Shown piece by piece: positions 7,155 to 15,044 of a stretch of 36,568 nt of DNA; position 1 is the first letter of the stretch, and each line of letters starts with the position of its first letter. The notes beneath the pieces were generated by a model. The model did no database searches. It saw only the letters and a list, made by a program, of their open reading frames with translations, and had not been told where the DNA came from. The stretch spans positions 1 through 36,568 of the forward strand of contig CANQKY010000013.1 of NCBI GenBank assembly GCA_947624575.1. Reading direction: 5' to 3'. This stretch comes from an uncultured Clostridia bacterium (GTDB taxonomy: Bacteria; Bacillota; Clostridia; Oscillospirales; Ruminococcaceae). Both the position numbers and the translations under genes were made by a program.

Positions 7155-8513
7155 ATGTGGACGACCGATACGATCGCGGCGCTTGCGACGCCTGCGGCGG
7201 CGGGCGGCATTGCCGTCATTCGGATCAGCGGGGCTGACGCTCTGCCGATCGCGGAGCGGGTCTTTTCAAAACCGCTGTCCAATCAGCAGGGGTATACCGC
7301 CGTTTACGGCAGAATGGCAGCACAGGGCAAAACGCTGGACGACGGCGTTGCGCTGGTTTTCCGCGCACCCCACAGCTATACCGGTGAGGACACGGTGGAG
7401 CTGTCCTGCCACGGCGGCGTGTATCTGGCGAACCGGATTCTGCGCGCGCTCTATGCGGCGGGCGCACGGCCTGCCGCGGCGGGGGAGTTCACCCGCCGCG
7501 CCTACCAGAACGGGAAGCTCACCTTGACCCAGGCGGAGGCGGTGGCACAGCTGATCGCCGCCGACGGGGAGCAGGCGGTGCTGGCAGCCCGCGCCGGTCT
7601 GGACGGCGCGCTTGCCAGACGGCTGGACAACGAAAAGGAGACGCTGCTTCAGATACTGGCGCGGCTTTCCGCATGGGCGGATTATCCCGACGAGGATCTG
7701 GAACCGGTCGAGTGGGAAACACTTTGCGCCGAGCTTTCCGCGCTGGCGGAAAGCCTTGGGGCGCTGCTGCGGGGATATGACAGCGGCAGACTGGTTCGGG
7801 AGGGGATCGCCGCCGCCATTGTCGGGAAACCGAATGTCGGGAAATCCACCCTGATGAACCTGTTGGCGGGCTGTGATAAAAGTATCGTCACCGCACAGCC
7901 CGGCACCACCCGCGATGTGGTGGAGGAAACGGTGCGCCTGGGGAAGGCGGTGCTGCATCTGAGCGATACCGCCGGTCTGCGGGAAACCGCCGATCCGGTC
8001 GAGCGGGAGGGGGTTTCCCGCGCCCGCCGCCGTATGGAGGAAGCGACCCTCCTGATCGCGGTGTTTGACCGCAGTGAACCGCTCACGGCGGAGGATATTT
8101 CTTTGTTGGAGTCTTTGCGGGGGCGTGCGGCGATCGCGGTGCTGAATAAGGGCGATCTGCCTGCGGCGGTGGAGGAAGGGCAACTGCGTCCCTATACCGG
8201 CTATACCGTCACCCTCTCCGCCAAGGAGGGGGAGGGGCTTTCCGCCCTGATCGAGGCGGTGGAGGAGCTTTCTAAATTAAACCGGTTTGATCCGTCCGCC
8301 GCGCTGCTTTCAAATGCGCGGCAGTATCATGCCGCCTGCCGTGCGGCGGAGGCGGTCGGGGAGGGGCTTTCCGCCCTCCGGTCGGGCTTTACGCTGGACG
8401 CGGTCACCGTATCGCTGACCGATGCGCTGGCGGCACTGCTGGAGCTCAGTGGGGAATCTGTTACCGAAGCTGTGGTGGACGAGGTGTTTTCCCGCTTTTG
8501 CGTGGGGAAATAG
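7155..8513 (+). CDS. mnmE: tRNA uridine-34 modification GTPase MnmE
   Basis: A 452-aa protein that, with MnmG, installs the (carboxymethyl)aminomethyl group at C5 of wobble uridine 34. The N-terminal folate-binding domain begins DTIAALATPAAAGGIAVIRI. The inserted Ras-like G domain has G1 GKPNVGKS near residue 224, G2 GTTRD, G3 DTAG and G4 NKGD. The protein ends with FCVGK, which keeps the conserved cysteine. The length is normal. AAAGGAG lies 6 nt upstream of the ATG. The gene is followed after 7 nt by its partner mnmG. Confidence 0.97.
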   Translation: MWTTDTIAALATPAAAGGIAVIRISGADALPIAERVFSKPLSNQQGYTAVYGRMAAQGKTLDDGVALVFRAPHSYTGEDTVELSCHGGVYLANRILRALYAAGARPAAAGEFTRRAYQNGKLTLTQAEAVAQLIAADGEQAVLAARAGLDGALARRLDNEKETLLQILARLSAWADYPDEDLEPVEWETLCAELSALAESLGALLRGYDSGRLVREGIAAAIVGKPNVGKSTLMNLLAGCDKSIVTAQPGTTRDVVEETVRLGKAVLHLSDTAGLRETADPVEREGVSRARRRMEEATLLIAVFDRSEPLTAEDISLLESLRGRAAIAVLNKGDLPAAVEEGQLRPYTGYTVTLSAKEGEGLSALIEAVEELSKLNRFDPSAALLSNARQYHAACRAAEAVGEGLSALRSGFTLDAVTVSLTDALAALLELSGESVTEAVVDEVFSRFCVGK

Positions 8514-8520
8514 GGGGTGA

Positions 8521-10395
8521 ATGGCTTTGTATCCGATGGAGGAATATGATGTTGCGGTCATCGGGGCGGGGCACGCCGGTATCGAGGCTGCCATGGCGGC
8601 GGCTCGGCTGGGGTGCAAAACGGTGCTGTTCACTCTTACGCTGGACGGCATTGCCAATATGCCCTGCAATCCGTCGATCGGCGGGACTGCCAAGGGGCAT
8701 CTGGTGCGGGAGATCGACGCGCTGGGCGGACAGATGGGTGTGGCGGCGGACGCCACCTTTCTCCAAAGCCGTATGCTCAACCGCGGCAAGGGACCTGCCG
8801 TACATAGCCTGCGGGTGCAGTCCGACCGTGCGCAGTATCATTTGTATATGAAAAAGCTGTTGGAGCATCAGGCGGGTCTGGACTTGAAACAGGCGGAGAT
8901 CGTGGATATCCTCCGCACCGACGGTCGGGTGTCGGCGGTGGTGACAAGGCTCGGCGGGGTGTATCCGGTCAAGGCGGCGATCCTCTGCTGCGGCACCTAT
9001 CTGGAGGGGAAGATTCATGTCGGGGAGGTCTCCTATTCGGGCGGTCCCGATGCAGTCCGTCCGGCGATCGGGCTGTCGGAATCATTGCGGCAGATGGGTC
9101 TGCCGCTTCGCCGGTTCAAGACCGGCACCCCCGCCAGAGTACATCGGGACAGCATCGACTTTGACAAGCTGGAACGGCAGCAGGGGGATACGATCATCTG
9201 TCCGTTTTCCTTTTCCACCACAAAGCCGCTTGTCAATCGGGTGGACTGCTATATCGCCTATACCAATGAGGAAACCCATCGGGTGATTCGGGAAAATCTC
9301 CACCGTTCCCCGCTTTACAGCGGCAGGATCGAGGGGGTAGGTCCCCGCTACTGCCCCAGTATCGAGGATAAGGTAGTGCGGTTCGCGGATAAAAAAAGGC
9401 ACCAGCTTTTCATCGAGCCGATGGGGCTGGACACCGAGGAATACTATTTGCAGGGTATGTCCTCCTCCCTGCCGGAAGATGTGCAGATTCGGTTTCTCCG
9501 TACCATCAAGGGCTTGGAGCGGGTGCGGCTGATGCGGACGGCATACGCAATCGAGTATGACTGTATCGACCCGCTGGCGCTCACCCCCGCACTGGAGTGC
9601 AAGGCGGTAGCGGGGCTGTTCGGTGCGGGGCAGTTTAACGGCACCTCCGGCTATGAGGAAGCGGCGGCACAGGGACTGATGGCGGGGATCAACGCCGCCC
9701 GTAAGGTGCAGGGGAAGAAGCCGGTGGTGCTTTCCCGCTCGGACGGGTATATCGGCACCCTGATCGACGATTTGGTGACCAAGGGCTGTCGGGACCCCTA
9801 CCGTATGATGACCTCCCGCAGCGAGTACCGGCTTCTGCTGCGGCAGGATAACGCCGATGAGCGGCTGATGCCGATCGGGCACGAGATCGGGCTGGTGTCC
9901 GATGAAACACTCCACCGCATGGAGGAAAAATACCGATTGGTAGCAGCTGAGGAAAAGCGGCTTCAAAAGCTGACCATCTCTCCCGATCCGGCGCTCAACC
10001 GGCTGCTGGAGGAACGGGGAAGCGCGCCGCTGACCCAGGCGGTGCGGGCGGCAGAGCTGATCCGCCGCCCGCAGATCGGGTATCGGGATCTTCTGCCCTA
10101 TGACGAAAACCGTCCCGACCTGCCCGCCGAGGTGGCGGAGCAGGTGGAGATTCGGATTCGGTACGCGGGATATATCGCCCGCCAGCTTCGGCAGGTGGAG
10201 CAGATGAAGCGGCTGGAGGGGAAGAAAATCCCGCCGAATTTTGACTATCACGCCGTAACCGGACTGCGGCTGGAGGCAATCGAGAAGCTGTCTGCCGTCC
10301 GTCCGGAGCATATCGGACAGGCGGCGGGTATTTCGGGGGTCAGCCCTGCCGATATTTCGGTGCTGCTGGTCGCCTTGCAGGAGGGGAATCAGTGA
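8521..10395 (+). CDS. mnmG: tRNA uridine-34 modification enzyme MnmG (GidA)
   Basis: The 624-aa FAD-dependent partner of MnmE. The dinucleotide-binding motif GAGHAGIEAAMAAARLG is at residues 15-31. The family segments CNPSIGGTAKGHLVREIDA, SRMLNRGKGPAVHSLRVQ and TSGYEEAAAQGLMAGINA are intact. The C-terminal helical region that contacts MnmE and tRNA is complete, and the length is typical. GGGGGTG precedes the ATG by a few bases. The stop overlaps the rsmG start (TGATG), so the two are likely translationally coupled. Confidence 0.97.
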   Translation: MALYPMEEYDVAVIGAGHAGIEAAMAAARLGCKTVLFTLTLDGIANMPCNPSIGGTAKGHLVREIDALGGQMGVAADATFLQSRMLNRGKGPAVHSLRVQSDRAQYHLYMKKLLEHQAGLDLKQAEIVDILRTDGRVSAVVTRLGGVYPVKAAILCCGTYLEGKIHVGEVSYSGGPDAVRPAIGLSESLRQMGLPLRRFKTGTPARVHRDSIDFDKLERQQGDTIICPFSFSTTKPLVNRVDCYIAYTNEETHRVIRENLHRSPLYSGRIEGVGPRYCPSIEDKVVRFADKKRHQLFIEPMGLDTEEYYLQGMSSSLPEDVQIRFLRTIKGLERVRLMRTAYAIEYDCIDPLALTPALECKAVAGLFGAGQFNGTSGYEEAAAQGLMAGINAARKVQGKKPVVLSRSDGYIGTLIDDLVTKGCRDPYRMMTSRSEYRLLLRQDNADERLMPIGHEIGLVSDETLHRMEEKYRLVAAEEKRLQKLTISPDPALNRLLEERGSAPLTQAVRAAELIRRPQIGYRDLLPYDENRPDLPAEVAEQVEIRIRYAGYIARQLRQVEQMKRLEGKKIPPNFDYHAVTGLRLEAIEKLSAVRPEHIGQAAGISGVSPADISVLLVALQEGNQ

Positions 10396-11096
10396 TGGAG
10401 ACTCTGCGGCAGTATGCCGCGGCATACGGAATAAGCCTAACGCCGGATATGCTCACCCAGTTTTCGGCATACGCCGCGCTGCTGGCGGAGAAAAATCGGG
10501 TGATGAACCTCACCGCCATCACCGAGCCGGACGAGGTGATCGTAAAACATTTTCTCGACAGCCTTTTGCTTTTAAAGGCAGTTGAGCTGCCCGAAAACGG
10601 GAGCCTGATCGACGTCGGCACCGGCGCGGGCTTTCCGGGCGTGCCGGTGAAGATCGCCCGTCCAGACTGTCGGTTGACCCTGCTCGACAGTTTAAAAAAG
10701 CGGGTCGGCTTTCTAGAGGAGCTGCTCGATACCCTTTCCTGTGACGGGGTGTGTATCCATGCCCGCGCCGAGGACGGCGGGCGCCGTCCCGATTTGCGGG
10801 AGCAGTTTGATCTCGCTTCCGCCCGTGCGGTCGCAAGGCTTTCTCTGCTGTGCGAATACTGCCTGCCCTTTGTGAGGGTGGGCGGGTGCTTTTGCGCCCT
10901 CAAGGGGTATGAGATCGAAGCCGAGCTTTTAGAGGCAAAGCACGCAATCGGCGTGCTGGGCGGCGCGGTCCGCTCGGTGGAGAAGTTTATCCTGCCGGAT
11001 CAAAGCCGCCGCGCAATCGTGGTGATCGAAAAGGTGCGACCCACCGGCAAAGCCTATCCCCGCAATCCCGCAAAAATAGCAAAGGAGCCGTTATGA
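10395..11096 (+). CDS. rsmG: 16S rRNA (guanine-527-N7)-methyltransferase
   Basis: A 233-aa SAM-dependent methyltransferase that modifies G527 of 16S rRNA; loss in other species gives low-level streptomycin resistance. Motif I is LIDVGTGAGFPG, and the N-terminal NLTAITEPDEVIVKHFLDSL segment is diagnostic. The ATG at 10395 has GGAGGGG 8 nt upstream; a GTG at 10392 is an in-frame alternative that adds one residue. All eight phenylalanine codons are TTT, in contrast with the transporter locus further on. The stop overlaps the next gene by 4 nt. Confidence 0.95.
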   Translation: METLRQYAAAYGISLTPDMLTQFSAYAALLAEKNRVMNLTAITEPDEVIVKHFLDSLLLLKAVELPENGSLIDVGTGAGFPGVPVKIARPDCRLTLLDSLKKRVGFLEELLDTLSCDGVCIHARAEDGGRRPDLREQFDLASARAVARLSLLCEYCLPFVRVGGCFCALKGYEIEAELLEAKHAIGVLGGAVRSVEKFILPDQSRRAIVVIEKVRPTGKAYPRNPAKIAKEPL

Positions 11097-12847
11097 AAAA
11101 ACGAGAAACCGGTTGGAAGGCGCTGCGCGCCTTTCTTCCTTATTATAAAGCCTATCTGCCAATAGTCTGCCTCGATCTGCTTTGCGCGCTGCTCTCTACC
11201 GTGTGCGAGCTTGTCTTTCCGATGATCGTCCGGCAGATCACCAATACCGCCCTGACCGGTCAGATGGAGGTGCTGCTTGCCGCGGTGATCCGGCTGAGCG
11301 CCGTCTACCTGTTCCTGCGGCTGATGGACACGGCGGCGAATTATTATATGGCATATATCGGTCATGTGATGGGTGCGTCCCTCGAAGCGGATATGCGGCA
11401 CGACCTGTTTGCCCGCCTGCTGAAGCTCCCCTTTTCGTTTTACGACACCGCCAAGGTAGGGGAGATCATGTCGCGGGTCACAAACGACCTGTTTGACATC
11501 ACCGAGTTCTCTCATCACTGTCCCGAGGAGTTTTTTATCGCCGGAGTCAAGATCATCGGCTCGTTTGTGATCCTGTCGGGGATCAACCTGCCCTTGACGG
11601 TCATTTTGTTTTTGCTGCTGCCGCTGATGCTCTTTTCGGTGATCTTTTTCCGCCGGAAAATGAAGCTGGGCTTTACCCGCTCCCGTGAGCGGACGGCGGA
11701 GCTCAATGCGGGACTGGAGGACAGCCTGCAGGGGATTCGGGTGGTGCAGTCCTTCGCCAGAGAGGGTGTGGAGCAGGAGAAGTTCGACCGGAACAATCGG
11801 GATTTTCTGTCGGTCAAGCGGTATGCCTACCGGTATATGGCGCTGTTTCAGGCGGGCACCCGCTTTTTTGACGGGGTGCTGTATATTGCGGTCATTCTGA
11901 TCGGCTCGCTTTTTGTGATCGGCGGACATATCACCCCTGCCGACCTGATTGCCTTTTTGCTTTATATCCAAACGCTGATCGCCTCGGTGCGAAAGATCGT
12001 GGAGTTCACCGAGCAGTTCCAGCGCGGCACCACCGGAATTGAGCGGTTTTATGCTCTGATGCAGCAGCCGATTGCGATCGCGGACGCGCCGCAGGCAAAA
12101 CCACTGTCTGTGGTGGAGGGACAGGTGACCTTTCGGAATGTCAGCTTTTCCTACGGCAATGAGGAGGAGGTACTGTCCCATCTGGAGCTGACGGTGAAGT
12201 CGGGCGAGAATGTGGCGATCGTCGGTCCGTCGGGGAGCGGCAAGACCACCCTTTGCCACCTGATCCCCCGCTTTTACGATACCACCAACGGCGATGTGCT
12301 GATCGACGGAACACCGGTGCGGGAGATCACCCTCCACTCCCTGCGGGAGAATATCGGGCTGGTGCAGCAGGACGTCTATCTGTTCGGCGGCACGGTGGCG
12401 GAGAATATCGCCTACGGCAATCCGTCCGCCACGCCGGAGGAGCTGCGCGCCGCGGCACGTGCGGCGGGCGCGGACGAGTTTATCGAAAAGCTGCCGCAGG
12501 GGTATGATACCGAGGTCGGGGAGCGCGGGGTCAGGCTTTCGGGCGGACAGAAGCAGCGCATTTCGATCGCCCGTCTGTTTTTGAAAAATCCGCCGATCCT
12601 GATTTTGGACGAGGCGACCTCCGCGCTGGACAATGAAAGTGAGTTTCTGGTGCAGCAGTCTCTCCGCCGTCTGGCAAAGGGGCGCACCACCTTTACGATT
12701 GCCCATCGGCTCTCCACCATTCGCCATGCCGACCGGATTTTGGTGCTGACCGAACGGGGCATCGAGGAAGCGGGTACTCATCAGGAGCTGTTGGAGCAAA
12801 ACGGCATCTATGCCGGACTCTATCGCCGCACCGAGGAAATGGCATAG
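11093..12847 (+). CDS. ABC exporter half-transporter (membrane domain fused to ATPase)
   Basis: A 584-aa type IV exporter-like half-transporter. Six membrane helices occupy about residues 15-300, with the coupling sequence LKLPFSFYDTAKVGEIMSRVTND. The ATPase domain has Walker A GPSGSGKTT (about 378-386), the signature LSGGQKQR (about 482) and Walker B/D-loop LILDEATSALD, then the IAHRLSTI H-loop. All catalytic motifs are intact. It is a single gene, so a homodimer is likely. The substrate cannot be read from sequence; lipid, drug or peptide exporters share this architecture. It overlaps rsmG by ATGA, so it travels at the end of the mnmEG-rsmG operon. Confidence 0.92.
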   Translation: MKKRETGWKALRAFLPYYKAYLPIVCLDLLCALLSTVCELVFPMIVRQITNTALTGQMEVLLAAVIRLSAVYLFLRLMDTAANYYMAYIGHVMGASLEADMRHDLFARLLKLPFSFYDTAKVGEIMSRVTNDLFDITEFSHHCPEEFFIAGVKIIGSFVILSGINLPLTVILFLLLPLMLFSVIFFRRKMKLGFTRSRERTAELNAGLEDSLQGIRVVQSFAREGVEQEKFDRNNRDFLSVKRYAYRYMALFQAGTRFFDGVLYIAVILIGSLFVIGGHITPADLIAFLLYIQTLIASVRKIVEFTEQFQRGTTGIERFYALMQQPIAIADAPQAKPLSVVEGQVTFRNVSFSYGNEEEVLSHLELTVKSGENVAIVGPSGSGKTTLCHLIPRFYDTTNGDVLIDGTPVREITLHSLRENIGLVQQDVYLFGGTVAENIAYGNPSATPEELRAAARAAGADEFIEKLPQGYDTEVGERGVRLSGGQKQRISIARLFLKNPPILILDEATSALDNESEFLVQQSLRRLAKGRTTFTIAHRLSTIRHADRILVLTERGIEEAGTHQELLEQNGIYAGLYRRTEEMA

Positions 12848-12905
12848 CCCCGCTCGGCGCGTGTCACTGTGAATGACAAAAAGAAAAGTGCGCATTTAAG
12901 GTTTT

Positions 12906-12974
12906 GAATCCCACCACCATGCTGCCGCATGGTCCCCCTCCCTTTGACAAGGGAGGTCTTGACAAAGACAGTGG
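12906..12974 (-). repeat. Dispersed hairpin repeat, copy A (minus orientation)
   Basis: Read on the minus strand it contains CCTCCCTT-N4-AAGGGAGG (plus positions 12937-12956) followed by a second stem ACCATGC-N4-GCATGGT (12916-12933) and a GGGATTC end. It matches copies B (13074), C (31202, partial) and D (31296). Any frame through it is a shadow and is not called a gene. Confidence 0.8.
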
Positions 12975-13014
12975 CTTTGGGGTGGGAATTAGCCTTTAAG
13001 GTATCTAAAATAGG

Positions 13015-13046
13015 AAAAGGAAGGCTTTTGTCAGCCTTCCTTTTTT
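13015..13046. terminator. Convergent bidirectional terminator
   Basis: AAAAGGAAGGCT (13015-13026) pairs with AGCCTTCCTTTT (13033-13044), continuing into a T-run to 13046; the opposite strand has a matching A/T flank. It sits between the ABC transporter (+) and the sulfatase (-), so it can stop transcription from both sides. The rest of the 12848-13161 gap holds only the two repeat copies. Confidence 0.85.
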
Positions 13047-13073
13047 CGTGTTTCGGTAAAACTTATTTGGTCG

Positions 13074-13130
13074 CCAGTGCCTCCCTTGTCAAAGGGAGGG
13101 GGACCGCGCTTCGCGCGGTGGAGGGATTCC
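13074..13130 (+). repeat. Dispersed hairpin repeat, copy B
   Basis: Stem 1 is CCTCCCTT (13080-13087) with AAGGGAGG (13092-13099). Stem 2 is ACCGCGC (13103-13109) with GCGCGGT (13113-13119). The copy ends GGAGGGATTC. It is in opposite orientation to copy A across the terminator. Confidence 0.82.
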
Positions 13131-13161
13131 AAAGCATAGCACGGCACGGAAAGCCTGCCAA

Positions 13162-14604
13162 TTACACCTCAAAGCCTGCCGAGCGCAGAAGCGGGCGGTA
13201 AGTCCGTCCGACGACCAGCTTGCCGTCCTCGACCATTCCTTCTTCCCGTCCGGTGAGTGCCTCGATCAGATACCCGCGCAGTTTCGCGCATTCTGCGGCG
13301 TAAGCGGGATCGTCCGACAGGTCGTGCAGCTCCTTCGGATCGTTTTTTAAGTCGAACAGCTGCTCCTTCCCCGTCTGGGAGTACCAGGCGTATTTCATCT
13401 CCTTGGTGACGATGAAATGGTTGGTACGCGCTCCGATCGCGTGCTCGCCGTGGAGATAGGGGCGAAGCGGCGTTTCCTCCCGCATGGTGGGGAGCAGCGA
13501 CTGACCGTCCACCGTATCGGGGATCGGCGCGCCTGCCAGCTCGAGCAGGGTCGGCATGATGTCCCGCAGCTCCACCACCTCGTCCGACACGCCCGATTTG
13601 ATCTCCGGCGCCTTGATGATACAGGGGATATGGGCGGCGCCCTCATAGGGCATCGACTTCCGAAACAGGTTGTGGTCAAACAGCAATTCGCCATGATCGG
13701 CGAGGAAAAGAATCACCGTGTTTGTGAGCGCGTCCGCATCGTTCATCGCCATCATCAGCCGCCCGATCTCATGATCCAGATGGCTGATGCAGGCGTAATA
13801 GCCTGCCATGGCGATCCGGCGCAGCTCGGGATCGGCGGGGGCGTTCGTGCTGTCATACCGCTGCCCGTTCGGCAAAAAGCCGAGTGCTTCCTCCCAATCG
13901 CCCACCGCAGGGGGCGTCAAATCCCGACCCAGATAGTAGTTCAGATACTTCTCGGGCGGATCAAAGGGCGGGTGAGGCCGCAGATAGGACGCCATCAGGA
14001 AAAAGGGCTGCTCCCGATCGCGGCGGCGGAGAAAGTCGATACAGCCGTCGGTGACCCAGTGGGTCGGGTGAAGCGAAATGTCAAACTGCCACGGGTTCAC
14101 CACCCATGAGTTGCACTCCACCCCCTGCTCGGTCAGATCGCGGTGGATACCGAGCCGACTTTTCATCTCATAATTGTAATCGTCGGCGACCTGCTGCTGC
14201 TCATAGCTGGGGGTCGAGCCGCTTCTGTAATAATGCAGATACCCGTCGTGGAGCTTCACATGATGGAAGCCGAGACTGTTCCGCAGCGGGTGGGTGTGCA
14301 TCTTGCCGACGCATTCGGTGTGGTAGCCCGCCTTGGAAAGCTCCCCCGCCAGCGTGTGCGGATACCGCCAGGGCACCCCGTCCTTGTAGCCGACCCGTCC
14401 GTGCTTTTCCTGGCTCATGCCGGTCATCAAAGCCGCCCGCGCCGGAATACAGCTCGGGCAGGAGGAATAGGCATGGGAAAAACGCACGCCCTCGCTTGCC
14501 AGCGTGTCCAGATAGGGCGTTTTCACATCGGGGTGACCGGCGCAGGACATACAGTCGCCCCGCATCTGATCGGTCATGATCAGCAGAATATTCGGTCGCA
14601 TCAT
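13162..14604 (-). CDS. S1-family sulfatase, cytoplasmic
   Basis: A 480-aa sulfatase. The formylglycine signature is Cys-type, C-I-P-A-R followed by AALMTG (Cys52); metal ligands include Asp12 in LLIMTDQMRGD and the ADHGE segment, and GKMH is a further active-site motif. The enzyme hydrolyses sulfate esters after the cysteine is oxidised by an anSME-type maturase, which is not in the window. No signal peptide is present, so it acts in the cytoplasm on imported substrate. ATGATG offers two starts; AGGAGG is 5 nt from the first and 8 nt from the second (14601), so the second is equally plausible. It is divergent from the transporter locus with a shared regulatory gap. The specific sulfated sugar cannot be told. 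Confidence 0.9.
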   Translation of the reverse strand: MMRPNILLIMTDQMRGDCMSCAGHPDVKTPYLDTLASEGVRFSHAYSSCPSCIPARAALMTGMSQEKHGRVGYKDGVPWRYPHTLAGELSKAGYHTECVGKMHTHPLRNSLGFHHVKLHDGYLHYYRSGSTPSYEQQQVADDYNYEMKSRLGIHRDLTEQGVECNSWVVNPWQFDISLHPTHWVTDGCIDFLRRRDREQPFFLMASYLRPHPPFDPPEKYLNYYLGRDLTPPAVGDWEEALGFLPNGQRYDSTNAPADPELRRIAMAGYYACISHLDHEIGRLMMAMNDADALTNTVILFLADHGELLFDHNLFRKSMPYEGAAHIPCIIKAPEIKSGVSDEVVELRDIMPTLLELAGAPIPDTVDGQSLLPTMREETPLRPYLHGEHAIGARTNHFIVTKEMKYAWYSQTGKEQLFDLKNDPKELHDLSDDPAYAAECAKLRGYLIEALTGREEGMVEDGKLVVGRTYRPLLRSAGFEV

Positions 14605-14625
14605 GATCCCCTCCTTCTTTCTACT

Positions 14626-14654
14626 ATTATATATCCGTTTCCCGCCGATTGCAA
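14626..14654 (-). promoter_or_regulatory. Sulfatase promoter
   Basis: On the minus strand TTGCAA (plus 14649-14654) and TATAAT (plus 14626-14631) are separated by exactly 17 nt. The predicted start near 14619 gives a very short leader of about 15 nt, which just includes the ribosome-binding site. Confidence 0.72.
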
Positions 14655-14778
14655 GCCGTCCGAAAATAGGAGAATTTATACCATTTTGTTACCAATTTGT
14701 TCATAATTCTGTCTGACTTCCCAAATCGTCTAAATCTTGTATCGCTTTACAAAATATTCACAATATATGGTGTTTTGT

Positions 14779-14815
14779 GTTCAAAGTCGCAAAAATTGCG
14801 CCGGTACTTTTGAAC
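14779..14815. promoter_or_regulatory. Nested inverted repeat upstream of the transporter promoter
   Basis: Outer arms GTTCAAAGT (14779-14787) and ACTTTTGAAC (14806-14815) enclose an inner hairpin CGCAA-AAA-TTGCG (14788-14800). It lies in the 440-bp gap, about 60 nt upstream of the -35 box at 14876. It could be a regulator binding site or cruciform; no regulator gene is adjacent. Apart from this, the two promoters and the leader, I see nothing in 14605-15044. Confidence 0.45.
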
Positions 14816-14875
14816 AAATAGCATAAAAAATGCTTCCATTTTTTTACGGATTCAAGAAAAAAGTATAAAATTTGT

Positions 14876-14904
14876 TTGACAATGGCAATAGAATAGGCTA
14901 TAAT
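14876..14904 (+). promoter_or_regulatory. Promoter of the transporter locus
   Basis: TTGACA (14876-14881) and TATAAT (14899-14904), both consensus, are spaced by 17 nt. This near-ideal sigma-A promoter predicts a start near 14911 and a leader of about 130 nt before the binding-protein gene. Confidence 0.88.
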
Positions 14905-14910
14905 GTAAAA

Positions 14911-15044
14911 AATGAAGTATGATGTCTTTCTGTCCCAAAACCGCCGACCGGCAGAGGTGACTGTCGGAAAAACGGGGAAATCGGCGGCTCGGACAAAAAG
15001 CGTCCTGCATTTTGACGAAAAAGTAAGTTGAGGTGACTGCTGAC
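14911..15044 (+). promoter_or_regulatory. Structured 5' leader of the transporter locus
   Basis: The leader contains an outer stem CCGCCGA/TCGGCGG (about 14941-14986) around an inner stem CGGCAG/CTGTCG. I do not recognise a known riboswitch class, and no T-run follows. It may stabilise the mRNA or serve as a control element. Confidence 0.4.

Noticed and set aside
12929-13201. Plus-strand open frame of 90 codons between the ABC transporter and the sulfatase
   Set aside because: It runs through repeat copies A and B and the convergent terminator, and overlaps the sulfatase end. Its residues (SLVKGRGTALRAVEGF) are a translation of the repeat.
14754-14766. ATATTCACAATAT shared with the right half of the 40-bp palindrome (36387-36399)
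   Set aside because: A 13-nt AT-rich match within 36 kb is expected by chance, and the site at 14754 lacks the other palindrome half.
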